A stretch of 64,000 bases of DNA, taken from Clytia hemisphaerica. Taxonomy: Eukaryota > Cnidaria > Hydrozoa > Leptothecata > Clytiidae. A program made the position numbers and the translations under genes. The stretch lies in the NCBI GenBank assembly GCA_902728285.1, contig CACVBU010001147.1:597466-661465 (forward strand), read 5' to 3'. The notes beneath the pieces are model-generated. The model did not search any database, was not told the DNA's origin, and saw only the letters and a program-made list of their open reading frames with translations. Every line of letters starts with the position of its first letter. Within the stretch, counting starts at the first letter, position 1. This document shows positions 55,201 to 64,000 of this stretch, piece by piece.

Positions 55201-58200
55201 GATATAAGTATAAAGTCAGTCAAATAAAGCTCTCCAGGTTTTGGAAAAAAACTGGAAATTCGATATATATTCTTAATTAGGATTGAAAAACAAAGGGATA
55301 ATCCTAATTAAGAAAGTCCGTGCGATCGAAAAAAATATGCTTAATTAGGATAGAACTCCTGACTGAGTGTAGTCTATAGTAACCACAAAATTTTTTGTAG
55401 TATCCCCAGAAAAATGGAGTAAAGATGGCAAAAGATAAAGAAAGAAAGAGGAAATCTAATTTTTCCGATTTATTTTGGATTTTTTGGAAACTTTCACCTC
55501 TACTTAGTAAATGCAAGGTAAAAAATTGTGTGTTCAAAACATAACACAATGGTGTCATGCAGAAAATAAGCCTAATTCTAATAAATAAATATGTACAGGC
55601 AGCAGGGGTCGACTCAATACTGTCAACTTGGGTTACTTTCATCAACAAAAGGAAGAGGTATAAACTTTCATTGTCTTTCATCGTTATTTATTATTATCTC
55701 CCCCCTCGAAAAGAAATGTGAAATGACAGACTTTTCTGGTCCTTATCAAATCATAAAAGTTAGAAGTCATAACCAGACTTCTTTACATTCATTTTAGCAC
55801 CTACTGAAACCATATTTGTAAATTTACAAGCTCCACCTTCATTACATTCAGTCTTTTTTCTTCCTTCTAATTTGTAACAAAAACTGACATTTTTGCTGCA
55901 GCGCTCCTGGTGCTTTCTTTCGGAAATGTTTTGATAAAATACAGACATGCTCAGACTTGCTCAGTAGAGTTCTCCGTTCTCTAACATACTAAGATCGATT
56001 TATCAATGATTATCGGGAGTAATACCAAGGTAAGTGTGACCGCGAAAGGCTAAAAAAAATAACGCACACCGGACACACCGGACTGGGCATGTCCGGTGTA
56101 GAGATTGTCCGGTGGTAAAAAGAATCCTCATTTTACACCGGACTTTCGCGTGTCCGGTGTTCGTTAAGTCCGGTGCGTCGGCAGGGTCCTGTTCGGATAG
56201 AATAAAAACATACCTGATCAACACAACCAAACCTTCTGTCTTGCGTTTACTCTTTCCTTCACAACAACTTTCGTTTTTGCTTATGTAGGTTTTAAAATCC
56301 ACAAGTAATGAACCTCTTATAGCTTTATCTGAATAAATCTGGTTGAAAACCTGCTATCAGGTTTCATTCCGTACGTTTTTTATCCACGTGGTGAACCGGT
56401 TTCCCCGATTTCCCGATAATTAAAAATTGGAACTTTCCCGTGGGCGCGATTGGGCGTACCGTCATCGCAAAATATTTTTCGTGAAAATTTACCGTATTCT
56501 AACGCTAATATAATCTAGATAGGAAACAAATATTAAATTTGACTCTTTTTTGCTCGTATTTCTAAATTTTACGATAAAAAGAACTATTTATAAATTATTT
56601 TCTTTAACGGGCGTTGAATCGATATTGACATATTTAATCATGTCATAATCAATGCCGTGCATATTTTGTCAGTGTCGTGCATATTATGTCAACATCCTTT
56701 TCATTGGATAAATACCACTAAAATATACAAGAAAAGTAAACATAAATTTATCGCCCGCGAGCACGGCTTAGCTAAGCGCACCTCTCTTATTCATTATCTA
56801 AGAATTGGAGCGGGCAAAGATTACCGTGCGGGCTGATAGCGGGCAAAGGTTATTTGAAGATTTTTTCAGTTATAATCCAAGGTAGAACAAACTAAACATA
56901 GAAAGGGGGTATTTTTTAGTGCTCTATACGATGATCGGTATTTTTTTTGAATTCTATGTTTAGATTTTTCTACCCAGCCCCGTTACTATGTACGCGCGCC
57001 TTGTTGCTAAGACCTTTGCTTGAAATCGAAAGTGAAACCAAAATAATTTAGCGCAAACTGCCGTTTGCGTAATATCGATAAAGTGAAATGAGGTCCTGAC
57101 TGGCTGGAGTACATAATTATTCAACATGGCTGCCTCTTTAAAAAAAGGTCTATTTGAAGATAAACTTCCCAAGAAAAAGATCTACAGGGGAGACGGAACC
57201 CACCTAGATCCTTGCACTGCCGGATAGGGTATTTCCCGGAAATTTTGCTGGACCTCAAACACTGACCATATTCATTTGACAACGCAAAACGTCAAATTGA
57301 CGTTATGAGGGGGTGGGGGGGTTTTCAAAAGTTAGGTTTGACGTTATAAGAAATCAAAGGTATACCTTCTTGTGAAAATCGCAGATACTTGTAACCACCA
57401 ACCACACTACACTTTATAAGCTTTCGAAAACATATTCGTGTATGAAATACATGAAAATTTGCTGCTCGCATAATCCCATTGGTTCGCGCTATGATATCAT
57501 TACATCATATTTTCATTGTTTGCGCGGTTGAGCATTGAGCGAACCACATCGCACAAGTTGGCAAAGAAGGTGGTACGCCTAAAGCACGGAACGGACCTAG
57601 CGCCAAGTGAAGCTTTTAATTTCTTTTTAAAATAAAAGTCATTAGTTAAAAGAACACATACACGCACGGGTACAACCAAGTACAGACTTTGTGACGGAAC
57701 GGGAAAACTTTGATGAAAAATGGCTACAACTTTTGGTATACATCAGTACATTGCTTGACGTTTTCTGTGGGGGGGGTGGGGGGGTTCAGAGGATAACGTC
57801 AATTTGACGTTTTGCGTTGTCAAATGAATATGGAAGGGTCCCCTTACATGTGTGGAATTGTTTTTACTTTGTAGCGTATAAACAAGGCCTTAAAAATCAA
57901 AGTGCTGTCTCGGGAATTGAATGACAAATTTTGGTTGGTTGATTTTGGCTACTGCACGCTGCAAACTTTCAAATTTTAACTATAATTGTCTTGCTAACTT
58001 GATTCAGGTCCAGGTAACTCTCATCCTTGTTGCTGCAAATACATCCTGTAGATGACTAATGTTGTTTTTTCTGAAAGCTTTGTTTCCTAGTGTGACTAAC
58101 TGGTGAGTGGTCCTAAATCCGACAGCCCTGCCTAAGCTAAATCCGACCCCCCAAATAACTGTTATGAAAAAAAATTCTATGTTTACAAACATTCCCTCTC

Positions 58201-61200
58201 CAAGTAGAACAATAAACTATTGCAAGAACTCTCGAAACAAAATATCTAACAATATGACTATAATGTCAAGATGTCAATTAATGTGATCAAGAACGTGTGA
58301 GTTGCAAAAATAATTACCTCTATTCTGTATTCTGAATCTGTTGCTCGTGTTTAACGTTAACAATTCGGACAATTTTGTAATAAGAAATTATGTTTTGTAT
58401 AAATGCAATTATTGTTATTTGGTTCAATTGGTTCAGTGTATCAAATTTCTCAGTTTAGTTGACACTTTGGTATCTTCATTGCGTCACAGCGAAAGGTTTG
58501 TTTTTATTTTAGTTTGTATCTTTGAAAGACCCCATCGGATTTAGGCAGGGCTGTCAGATTTAGGACCACTCACGGAACTTCTCCTGAACAAGCTGTTTAA
58601 CCACTCGTAACTACTTTGCAGACCATAGTTGCTATGGTGGAATTAGCAGGAATTAGTTGACAAGGGTATGCCAACATCACACAAAGCTATAGTAGATACT
58701 ATGGTGCGCACTCGCCGGGAGAGCAACATAATATGTGCAGACAACCTGTGAAAAGTTTATATTGAAAACTGCAACAAAAACGAAAGTGGTCTCTTCCACT
58801 GATTGCTTCCTGGTGCTCCTCTGCGGACTGTTATCAAATTTCCACCAATAAAATTGCTGCATTTCACACAGCCCTTTTTTGACACCTGTGGCCTCTCAGT
58901 GCCTTGCATAAAGGGCGGCTGTAAAATCTCACCCTTCAAATATTTGTTACAGTCTGTGATCCTAAAGCTTAGGCTTTTTCTCATCTTCCATTTGCCTAAG
59001 AAAGCGGGAATTTGATGCAAGAGTTAGATTGTCAACAAAGTGCCGTAAAAAACCATTGAATGAAAGAAAATCTTTAAATCTTAAATATTTTAATTTTGAC
59101 GAAATGGTGCAAAAAAGTGAAACATGGAAAAGTTTCTTTTTTTATTGGTTTAATTGAAATAGGAGATTTGAAAAACTTTATGTTTGTTTATTGCACAAAC
59201 CCCTGTGTAAGAGTACCTCGTTGTTAAAATGTTGGCCTAAAATGGAAAATGAAACCACTGAAAATGAAAGTAAAATTGGCTCGCACTCCGAACCCTGTAA
59301 TTTTGATGCACGAGTTCAAGTCTATACTGTTGGATCTCAGAAGTTAAGCGTGTAATTAAAAGGATTTCTCAGACTATTATTTTTTATATATTCATGTGTG
59401 TTAGGTGCAGTCAAATTCTGAAAACAGAATTTTTTTTTTGGTTTTGAAAATGAAACTTTTTTCATCTCTTTTTGATTTTTATTTGATTTGTAAAGCCAAT
59501 TCACTGCATACCAAATTAAAAAAAAACTGACCAAAGACAAACAAAATTATACTATTGATTTTACTAGTCAATTCTTTTTTTTTTTTTGACAAACTAGGCT
59601 TTAGGAACAAATTTCAGTCAAATCAGACAACACGATTGGTCACAACATGTTTTTAGCCAAACACAATTAGTCAAAATTATACAAGTCATTTCCAATTATC
59701 CATATCTACTACTCGTCAAAATTTGGTCACAGTACTTGACAATCTTTAGATCTTAAAATAATTAAGGGTAAAAAGTGAAAGTAATAAGATATATAATGTA
59801 TTTTCAACTGGCAGGTTTTTAAAGCTATAGGGCCAGGCAACAGTCTGTCAATGACAGTCATTATGGTGTTTCATTCTTGACCAGAAATTGATAAGCAAGT
59901 GATCCCTAAAAGTTATGGCCTAGGGGACTTGAGCAAAAACGGGTGCTGGGCATGTGCTGTTTTTTTTTCACTTTGATGTCACTACTAGCAATCTAGTCTT
60001 TCTTGTAAGCAAAAAGTCCCTCTAGGTCAAGCATGCTTTTACCCTTGGATATTGTGAACACAAGTTTTCATATATGTGTGAAGAAATAAGAATTTCTGTC
60101 TGACTATATTCACTCAGGAGATTTGGGTGGCACAGCAGCATATGCATTTCGTTCTTATTGGGACTTATAAGCACTACGTACTGCACCTTGGCTGGCCTGA
60201 TCGATTTAGTCAGCATCTCTAAACCACAAAATGACTTGTGGTATATATAAAGGGCCAAAACAGAAAAATTTTTACAGAAAATGTAACCTACAATTTAGCA
60301 TTGCTAGAAAAAAATTCTGCATCAGTATACTGTGCCTTTTTGAAATACAATGGATCTAGCCCTAGTACAGCTCTAGTACATGTTTTATTAGGATGCACTT
60401 TATCAGAATACTGCCTCCAGTTTGATATGAATAAATTTTGGACTAGGGAGTGAAGCCATGCATTAGCTGTCTAAGTCTGACACAAAGAACAATAACACTA
60501 TCATTCTGATTTTTTAAGGAATCTGGTGAGAAGATTGAGTCAATGAGTAAAAAAGATGCTGCAATGTTCCCCCTAATTGCTAGTGGAGCACTTTTTGGTT
60601 TATATGTATTTTTCAAGGTAATCTTTTATACTTGACGTCATACTGTAAAAATCTGGATGAAATCTTTTCAATGTCAGTCAGTAGCTTGGCATTTAAAGTT
60701 AGAGTCAATGTTAATGGGAAGAATATTTAATGTTTACTTTATGAAATAATTTAAAAGATTCTACTACTTTCTTCAGGTTGAGATATTTTGTTTGTAGTCC
60801 GTAGTATTTTAATAGAGTAATTTTCTGTTTCAGTTGTTCAGTAAAGAATATATCAACTTGTTGTTGACGGTATATTTCTTCATCATTGGCGTAGTTTGCA
60901 TCACAAACTTGCTGCGACCATTTGTTGCTCCTCTTATCCCAGCTTCATTCCCAAATGCAAATTATCACTTAGTTCTTATCGAGGGCAATGAAGATAAAAA
61001 AGAAAGTTTAATTGATTTCAAATTTGACCGGATCGATCTGGTTGATCTTGGGTTAGCAGCTGTTATTGGAGTATGGTATCTTGTAAAGAAACATTGGATT
61101 GCAAATAACATCTTTGGTTTGTCATTCTCTTTAACTGGTGTAGAAGCTTTACATTTAAACAGGTTTGATTCTACTTTTTATTGCATGTTGAATATTGTTC

Positions 61201-62536
61201 ATTTTTTAAATCTTTATGTGTTAGGAAATTATGTCATCAGTAATCTTGTATTAAGGATTTTGTTTAGATTTTTGTAACCATTTGTATACATTATGTACAT
61301 CCCAAGATATTTTTATAAGCTTGCCATGTTATTAAATCCTTTTAATAATTTATATTGATCCATAGCTTTCCAATCGGATGTATTCTTCTTGGAGGATTAT
61401 TTTTCTATGACATCTTCTGGGTTTTTGGAACTGATGTCATGGTCACTGTCGCCACTTCATTTGAGGCTCCCATCAAAGGTTTGTTGGATCATTTGTTATA
61501 TTAGATATGTATTGCGGCTTTTGTTGATGTTTGAAAATATTTTTCTTACTTGTGTACACTCGGTTTAACTGACCTTTTTGCGTTCATTTGAAGAAACACT
61601 AATCAATATAAGTACTGATATTATACTACATCAGAAAACAAATTTTTCTTCAACCTTTAGTTATCTTCCCTATGGATTTCTTGGAACATGGTGTCTGGGG
61701 AAAGAATTTCGCTATGCTTGGTTTAGGAGATATTGTCATCCCAGGTTAGTTATTATATCAATGGTTGCTAAAGATATAGTCAGTCTATTTTCATTTCCAT
61801 TTAAATTCAACATTTCATCAATTCCTACTGTTCGTAGGATGTCACTTTCCGATCTATTGATTAACCCTCATAATTCAAATAGCTATAAATTTATTATCAT
61901 TCTTGCAGGTATTTTTGTCGCACTATTGTTACGATTCGATAACAGTAAAGGCACTGGAAGCCGTGCATATTTCTACTCCAGTTTCATTGCTTACTTCTTG
62001 GGATTGGTCTTGACTGTTGTCATCTTACACGTCTTCAAATCTGCTCAACCTGCTTTGTTATATCTTGTACCTGCTTGTCTTGGTAGTGCTCTTCTATGTG
62101 CTCTTGTAAGAGGAGAAATATCAGAACTTTTCAAGTAAGTGTAATGATTTCTTGGAGTAAACTGTACTGGTATTATGATTAGTGGCTACTACGTGGAAAA
62201 TATATCATATAGATTTCAAATATCTCTCCCAAGAAGTAAAGTTTTTGTAATAATATTTTTCTCTTGTTAGATATATGTAATGGTCAAAAGATAATAAGAG
62301 AGACGAAACTTTTAGCGACAAAGAAATCATATTTGAGATACTGTGTCTTTTTTTATAAAAAGCGAACCAGATGGATGTTTTTGATTTAAACACGTCTGCT
62401 TTAAATGTCAAGTTTTCCCTCCCTTAATATCAATTATTCTTTCAGATATGAGGATCACCCAGAAGAAATGCTGGCAACAGGAGATTCCAAGAAGAAAGAA
62501 GAAGAAACAGAAGAAACTTCTAAAAAAGATGATTAA
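40267..62536 (+). CDS. HM13: Signal peptide peptidase (intramembrane aspartyl protease), 7 exons
   Basis: Exons 40267-40452, 60519-60617, 60834-61162, 61366-61478, 61661-61744, 61909-62134 and 62446-62536 join in frame to 375 residues (human HM13 has 377). The enzyme cuts leftover signal peptides in the ER membrane. Seen: TPEGLLLAYASLILMALLPI (first span), SKKDAAMFPLIASGALFGLY, KHWIANNIFGLSFSLTGVEALHLN, the catalytic FFYDIFWVFGT (YD motif), ASFEAPIK-type text (TSFEAPIK), the second catalytic motif MLGLGDIVIPG, and the QPALLYLVP (PAL) motif. The end KKDD fits a dilysine ER-retrieval signal. The start AACAAGATGG has an excellent context. Intron 1 is about 20.1 kb and contains other genes on both strands; the remaining introns are 164-311 bp. 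Confidence 0.97.
40885..40988. repeat. 104-bp hairpin inserted in the left border repeat
   Basis: CTCCAGCATAAAAACAATGA ... GCATAATT pairs with AATTATGCATGGCTGTATCA ... GTTTTTATGCTGCTGGAG. The right border copy reads straight from TACTCCAG into CCAGTCAGG, so this hairpin was inserted at that point on the left only. Confidence 0.8.
41035..41290. repeat. Left cluster of CACCGGAC / GTCCGGTG sites
   Basis: About ten copies of CACCGGAC, in both orientations and often as facing pairs (CACCGGACTGTCCGGTG), lie inside the left border. This arrangement is typical of subterminal transposase-binding sites; the binding role is inference. Confidence 0.7.
42186..42800 (-). CDS. HIRAN-domain protein
   Basis: A 204-codon frame whose first real ATG is at 42728. 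Residues about 72-160 look like a HIRAN domain, the DNA-end-binding module known from HLTF/Rad5: GLSATANGYHEFRY, then LFCRREPHNIYDSNAVKIF and AIGMMPASVCRIVSKYIDSG, matching the REP-N-YD-NA-V and IG-P pattern. The frame extends upstream through a basic SRRKKSSPRRR stretch without an ATG, and acceptor-like AG sites lie at 42783 and just 5' of CAGAAG near 42831. An upstream exon is therefore likely. No helicase or RING part follows, unlike HLTF. It is divergent from the zinc-finger gene whose 5' region starts within 300 bp. Confidence 0.65.
   Translation of the reverse strand: MLICVQNNSDLFERKTWEISKSFAMDHEKHVAKTTSRVFFLKSVVSQTDHYYDIVRYNQYRIKKKWQRQSYLGLSATANGYHEFRYKPSEEAILFCRREPHNIYDSNAVKIFSPADDENTEERAIGMMPASVCRIVSKYIDSGEILNTTIFYTGKMNHGFVEDYGLGPKLVCLYFFEFQNYGTRNALANELLQSLKSTEDIGFP
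43513..45820 (+). CDS. C2H2 zinc-finger protein, two coding exons
   Basis: Exons 43513-43686 and 45458-45820 join in phase 0 to 178 residues. The N-terminal half is acidic and Gln/Asp-rich (MDQQNFVEDTQDKIEVFLVD). The C-terminal half has a degenerate first finger (CCNKYFRDKADFDRHKLSKH), a canonical C2H2 finger (YRCKLCKKGFAVGYRMRNHV...H) and a C2HC-type third finger (FKCSKCNQKFQRKGRLEKHNAKC). An acceptor (TTTTATTTTAG) sits just before the start ATG, so a 5' UTR exon upstream is likely, perhaps ending at the donor ACAAG|GTAAGG at 43221. It lies head to head with the HIRAN gene. Probably a nucleic-acid-binding regulator; target unknown. Confidence 0.75.
43764..45357. mobile_element. TTAA-flanked 1.6-kb non-autonomous element
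   Basis: GGTGGGAGTCACATGAAG at the left and its inverse at the right are bordered by TTAA (43760-43763 and 45358-45361). TTAA duplications are characteristic of the piggyBac and Kolobok groups. No transposase frame. It makes up nearly all of the intron of the zinc-finger gene. Confidence 0.8.
46324..46871. mobile_element. G-run MITE with CATAGTGGGCA ends
   Basis: CATAGTGGGCACCCCCC and GGGGTGTTGCCCACTATG form the ends. Inside, AGGTGGGGGT occurs about eight times on one strand and a CCCCCCCC/GGGGGGGG hairpin lies at the left. The CATAGTG end is shared with 4563-5042. Flanks (CTCAT on the left, GACTCAT on the right) do not give a clean duplication. Confidence 0.7.
47324..47576. mobile_element. 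Inverted copy of the TACTCTCGGG MITE family
   Basis: TACTCTCGGGTACCTAATTG at the left and GGCTATTAAGTATCCGAGTG at the right, with AATAAGCGGGGGG segments between, match 16014-16295 in reverse orientation. It ends 14 bp from the stop codon of the PHD gene, so it lies in that gene's 3' UTR or just beyond. Confidence 0.8.
47590..55137 (-). CDS. Triple-PHD protein with coiled coil and DDE-transposase-like core
   Basis: Nine minus-strand exons (55137-55096, 54888-54231, 52908-51285, 50611-50520, 50310-50102, 49939-49790, 49372-49010, 48847-48541, 47882-47590) join in frame to 1245 residues. Residues 15-23 KKPGRPSLK look like an AT hook; 80-145 form a coiled coil. Residues 234-775 are one large exon with spaced acidic residues in transposase-like settings: MMIDETA (D284), IVADGDSRFRRQM (D473) and YPVERHYSSVR (E768), the last recalling the E-helix motif of several DDE transposases. 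Three PHD fingers follow at about 1087-1136, 1143-1188 and 1200-1243 (CFCREPG...WFHMKC...NWVCPRC and similar); PHD fingers usually read histone H3 tails. A 5' UTR exon may end at the donor CAG|GTATG at 56216 with an acceptor near 55177. The transposase link is inference from motif spacing only. I recognise no named family. Confidence 0.7.
53110..53195. repeat. Fragment of the TACTCTCGGG MITE family
   Basis: GTCTTGGGTGGAAAACTTTT, AATTAGCCGGGGG and a final GAGAGTA match one end of the family at 16014 and 47324. A similar scrap (CTGGGTGGAAAATTTTC, AATTAATTAGCAGGGG) lies at about 50688-50735. Both are in introns of the PHD gene. Confidence 0.6.
53449..54148. mobile_element. 700-bp MULE-like element with a 10-bp duplication
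   Basis: The left end TGGCTAGTTCAAAACACGGG and right end CCGTGTTTCGAACTAGCC are inverted repeats, with CGGGGCAT and ACAGACC shared further in. The direct repeat GCTTTTTCCT flanks it at 53439-53448 and 54149-54158. Duplications of 9-10 bp are typical of the Mutator superfamily. No coding frame. It lies in the intron between exons 2 and 3 of the PHD gene. Confidence 0.75.
56062..56190. repeat. Right cluster of CACCGGAC / GTCCGGTG sites
   Basis: CACACCGGACACACCGGACT, GTCCGGTGTAGAGATTGTCC and further copies, then GTCCGGTGCGTCGGCAGGGT, which is the inverse of the left-border text at 41035. They lie about 25 bp from the proposed 5' UTR exon of the PHD gene, so they could also act as its regulatory sites. 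Confidence 0.7.
57266..57833. mobile_element. 568-bp inverted-repeat element with G runs
   Basis: CCATATTCATTTGACAACGC AAAACGTCAAATTGACGTTA at the left is matched in inverse at the right end. Just inside both ends lies a GGGGGTGGGGGGG tract on the same strand. ACGTCAAATTGACGT is itself a palindrome. No target duplication was recognised. Confidence 0.75.
57945..58100. repeat. Dispersed repeat, second copy of 25205-25375
   Basis: Matches the copy at 25205 over about 150 bp (ATCCTGTAGATGACTAATGT, TGTTGCTGCAAATACATCC) and stops where the next MITE begins. Confidence 0.65.
58101..58576. mobile_element. Short copy of the 5062-type MITE
   Basis: GTGAGTGGTCCTAAATCCGA at the left and GATTTAGGACCACTCACGG at the right form the ends. 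The interior shares AATAACTGTTATG, ACAAACATTCCCTCTCCAAG and GAAAGACCCCATCGG with 5062-6116 but lacks the middle. The left boundary is slightly altered. Confidence 0.8.
58577..60518. other. Remainder of HM13 intron 1
   Basis: No gene found. A stretch at 59225-59350 has loose similarity to RNA polymerase III boxes (see rejected items). A/T homopolymers lie near 59570. Confidence 0.4.
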
Positions 62537-63540
62537 GAAACAAAACGGAAAAAAACCTTACCATCAAATTTATACATCAACATTTTATCTTATAGTGAAG
62601 AATTTTTTATTTAACTAGATATAGTATTGTCTGATAATATTACATTATCGCGGGAAAAAGGTATATTTTTACTTCATTTTATCCAAAACTTACTCACTTC
62701 AGGGTCTTGAATTCACATTTTGAGACAATCCAGAGTTTTATAGTTGATATTTGGTACTCCGCAGTCCCTTCTCGTATTTAATGGGAAGTTTTACTTGAAA
62801 TTTTTGAATATTTTTTTAAACTAATGATAGTGTTATATTTATTCTTTTCTTTCGGAAAAAAAACATTGGGTGCATGCCTGTGTTTATATCTTTCATATCA
62901 GTTTAATTTTCTACCCCATGGAAATTTTTCCCGAAATTTTTGGACCTGCATCTTATTAATATATTTGTGGAGCAAGCTCAAAGTCATCTTTTGAAAAGAC
63001 AAAATATTCCGAACGCAAGAATGGTGACACACAAATCAAACCCAATTTGAAATTAGAAATTCAAAAGAAAGGCTAGACTGTAGAAGGTTTAAAACTAATC
63101 AAAGTACAATCAAAGCTTCCTTAAATGGTTACAATGCAACAGAAACACAATCAACTTTCATTTTCTACATAAGTGTTCCCGTTCCATATCAGATACATAT
63201 CGATACTGATGTCGATGTTTCATAACAGGACAGTGTCTTTAAGCAAAAAATGTTTTTCTTTTCCTCTTTCTGACCAATCTTGCCCCACATCCGTGCCAAT
63301 TCAATATCAAAAGCTTGTAAATTAAAATTGATGAGAAAGCAACTCGAGTAACTGTTATTTAAAAACAAAACCTTTAAAATATCGACCGGAAAACTTTGGA
63401 AAATGCCGCTGCAGTTAATTTATTTTGAGTTCTTTAAATTAATTTCGGAACACCCTGTATTATAGCTAACCACTTTTAATACAATACATGTTTTTTTCAT
63501 AAGCACACGAAAAGGCTGATAGATGCTTACAAAGATGCTT
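62537..63540. other. 3' flank of HM13
   Basis: Contains the presumed 3' UTR. No clear AATAAA was found soon after the stop codon, and nothing else was recognised. Confidence 0.4.
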
Positions 63541-63554
63541 ATATCCCAAGCAAA

Positions 63555-63674
63555 ATTATTTTCCACCCAGGACATTTTTATTCCACCCCCCCCCCCCGCC
63601 GCTTATTAAGTTTTGAGAGTTTTTCCAATCCCCCCGCTTATTCCAACCCCCCCGGCTATTAGGTACCCGAGAGT
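63555..63674. mobile_element. Right half of a TACTCTCGGG-family MITE
   Basis: TTCCACCCAGGACATTTTTA, CCGCTTATTAAGTTTTGAGA and GGCTATTAGGTACCCGAGAG match the right half of 16014-16295. The left half is absent. Confidence 0.75.
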
Positions 63675-63834
63675 GATGTCTCAGGGATATGATCCATGGA
63701 AATTGTTTGAATACGAGGCAAGTGATGTATTCGTGAGGTAATAAAAATCAGAAAAAATACATTTTTCGTAGGCTCAAAGTAATGCTTACCATTATGAACA
63801 TGCTTATAAGTGCAATGCTCATAAAAAACCGGGG

Positions 63835-64000
63835 GGGGGGTCAGGATCCAGATACCAAACCCAGGGCCGGGGGGTGGTGTCAATTTTTTTTTCAAATTTC
63901 AAAAAGTCAAGTTGGTATCGATACCAAAATGAGGGGGTGGGTCCCCCTTTTTTGAAAATTAGGTAATCTTTAAGTTGGTATCGATACCAAATTGAGGGGG
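63835..64000. repeat. Direct repeats around GGTATCGATACC at the window edge
   Basis: AAGTTGGTATCGATACCAAA followed by TGAGGGGG occurs at 63909 and again at about 63972, and continues past the window. GGTATCGATACC is a perfect 12-bp palindrome. G runs flank it, with a GATACCAAACCCAGGGCC relative at 63850. Confidence 0.7.

Larger units (their letters stand above)
40839..57154. mobile_element. Candidate 16.3-kb multi-gene DNA transposon in HM13 intron 1
   Basis: The left border AATAGACCTTTTTTTAAAGA GGCAGCCATGTTG ... CAGTCAGGACCTC (40839-41012) is repeated in inverse at 57090-57154. Further inward on both sides comes GGACCCTGCCGACGCACCGGAC and a cluster of CACCGGAC sites (41035-41290 and 56062-56190). 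The left arm has about 35 bp between these two blocks and the right about 880 bp; the left also has a hairpin insertion. The segment encloses a HIRAN gene, a zinc-finger gene and a PHD/DDE-like gene. No clear target duplication was found (left flank GAGAACT, right flank TGAAGAT). Two separate short inverted-repeat copies on either side of host genes remain possible. Confidence 0.55.

Noticed and set aside
59225-59350. tRNA-like box A (TGGCCTAAAATGG) and box B (GAGTTCAAGTCT), and a 5S-like GGATCTCAGAAGTTAAGC
   Set aside because: The boxes are too far apart, no cloverleaf can be drawn, and the 5S similarity is limited to one short stretch. At most an old SINE scrap.

Overview
This is a eukaryotic, almost certainly invertebrate metazoan, window. 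It is AT-rich, its conserved genes are cut by many GT-AG introns, and it is packed with transposable elements. Three conserved animal genes can be reconstructed exon by exon: a beta-sarcoglycan-like gene (+, 8731-12871), the intraflagellar transport gene IFT52 (-, 19124-24727) and signal peptide peptidase HM13/SPP (+, 40267-62536). A sarcoglycan implies an animal and IFT52 a ciliated one. A cnidarian or other early-branching animal would fit the repeat mix, but the sequence alone does not prove this.

Layout: 1-3.1 kb holds non-LTR retrotransposon remnants and a short inverted-repeat element. From 4.27 to 7.59 kb a mariner-like shell holds two further MITEs and a LINE fragment. From 8.7 to 12.9 kb lies the sarcoglycan gene. 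From 14.9 to 19 kb there are dispersed repeats and a fold-back element. IFT52 follows, with repeats in its introns. From 25.2 to 26.5 kb there are a hairpin repeat and a hAT-like MITE. From 27.918 to 37.369 kb lies a 9.45-kb fold-back element, bounded by an 8-bp target duplication and ending in inverted arrays of a 45-bp satellite; inside it are a decayed Ty3/gypsy element split by an inverted LINE, and a 603-bp palindromic insertion. Another fold-back element sits just upstream of HM13.

HM13 has a first intron of about 20 kb. Within it, inverted copies of one terminal sequence at 40.839 and 57.154 kb, each followed inward by clusters of CACCGGAC sites, frame a 16.3-kb segment. That segment carries three intact-looking gene models: a HIRAN-domain protein (-), a C2H2 zinc-finger protein (+) and a nine-exon, 1245-residue protein (-) with an AT-hook-like start, a coiled coil, a region resembling a DDE transposase core and three C-terminal PHD fingers. 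I infer that this is a large multi-gene DNA transposon, or its domesticated descendant. It is the best candidate here for an undescribed system.

Many short elements have readable boundaries: three fold-back elements with TAYG-type ends and 6-bp duplications, several elements starting CCGT next to TA, a TTAA-flanked element, a MULE-like element with a 10-bp duplication, and several families built from long G or C runs.
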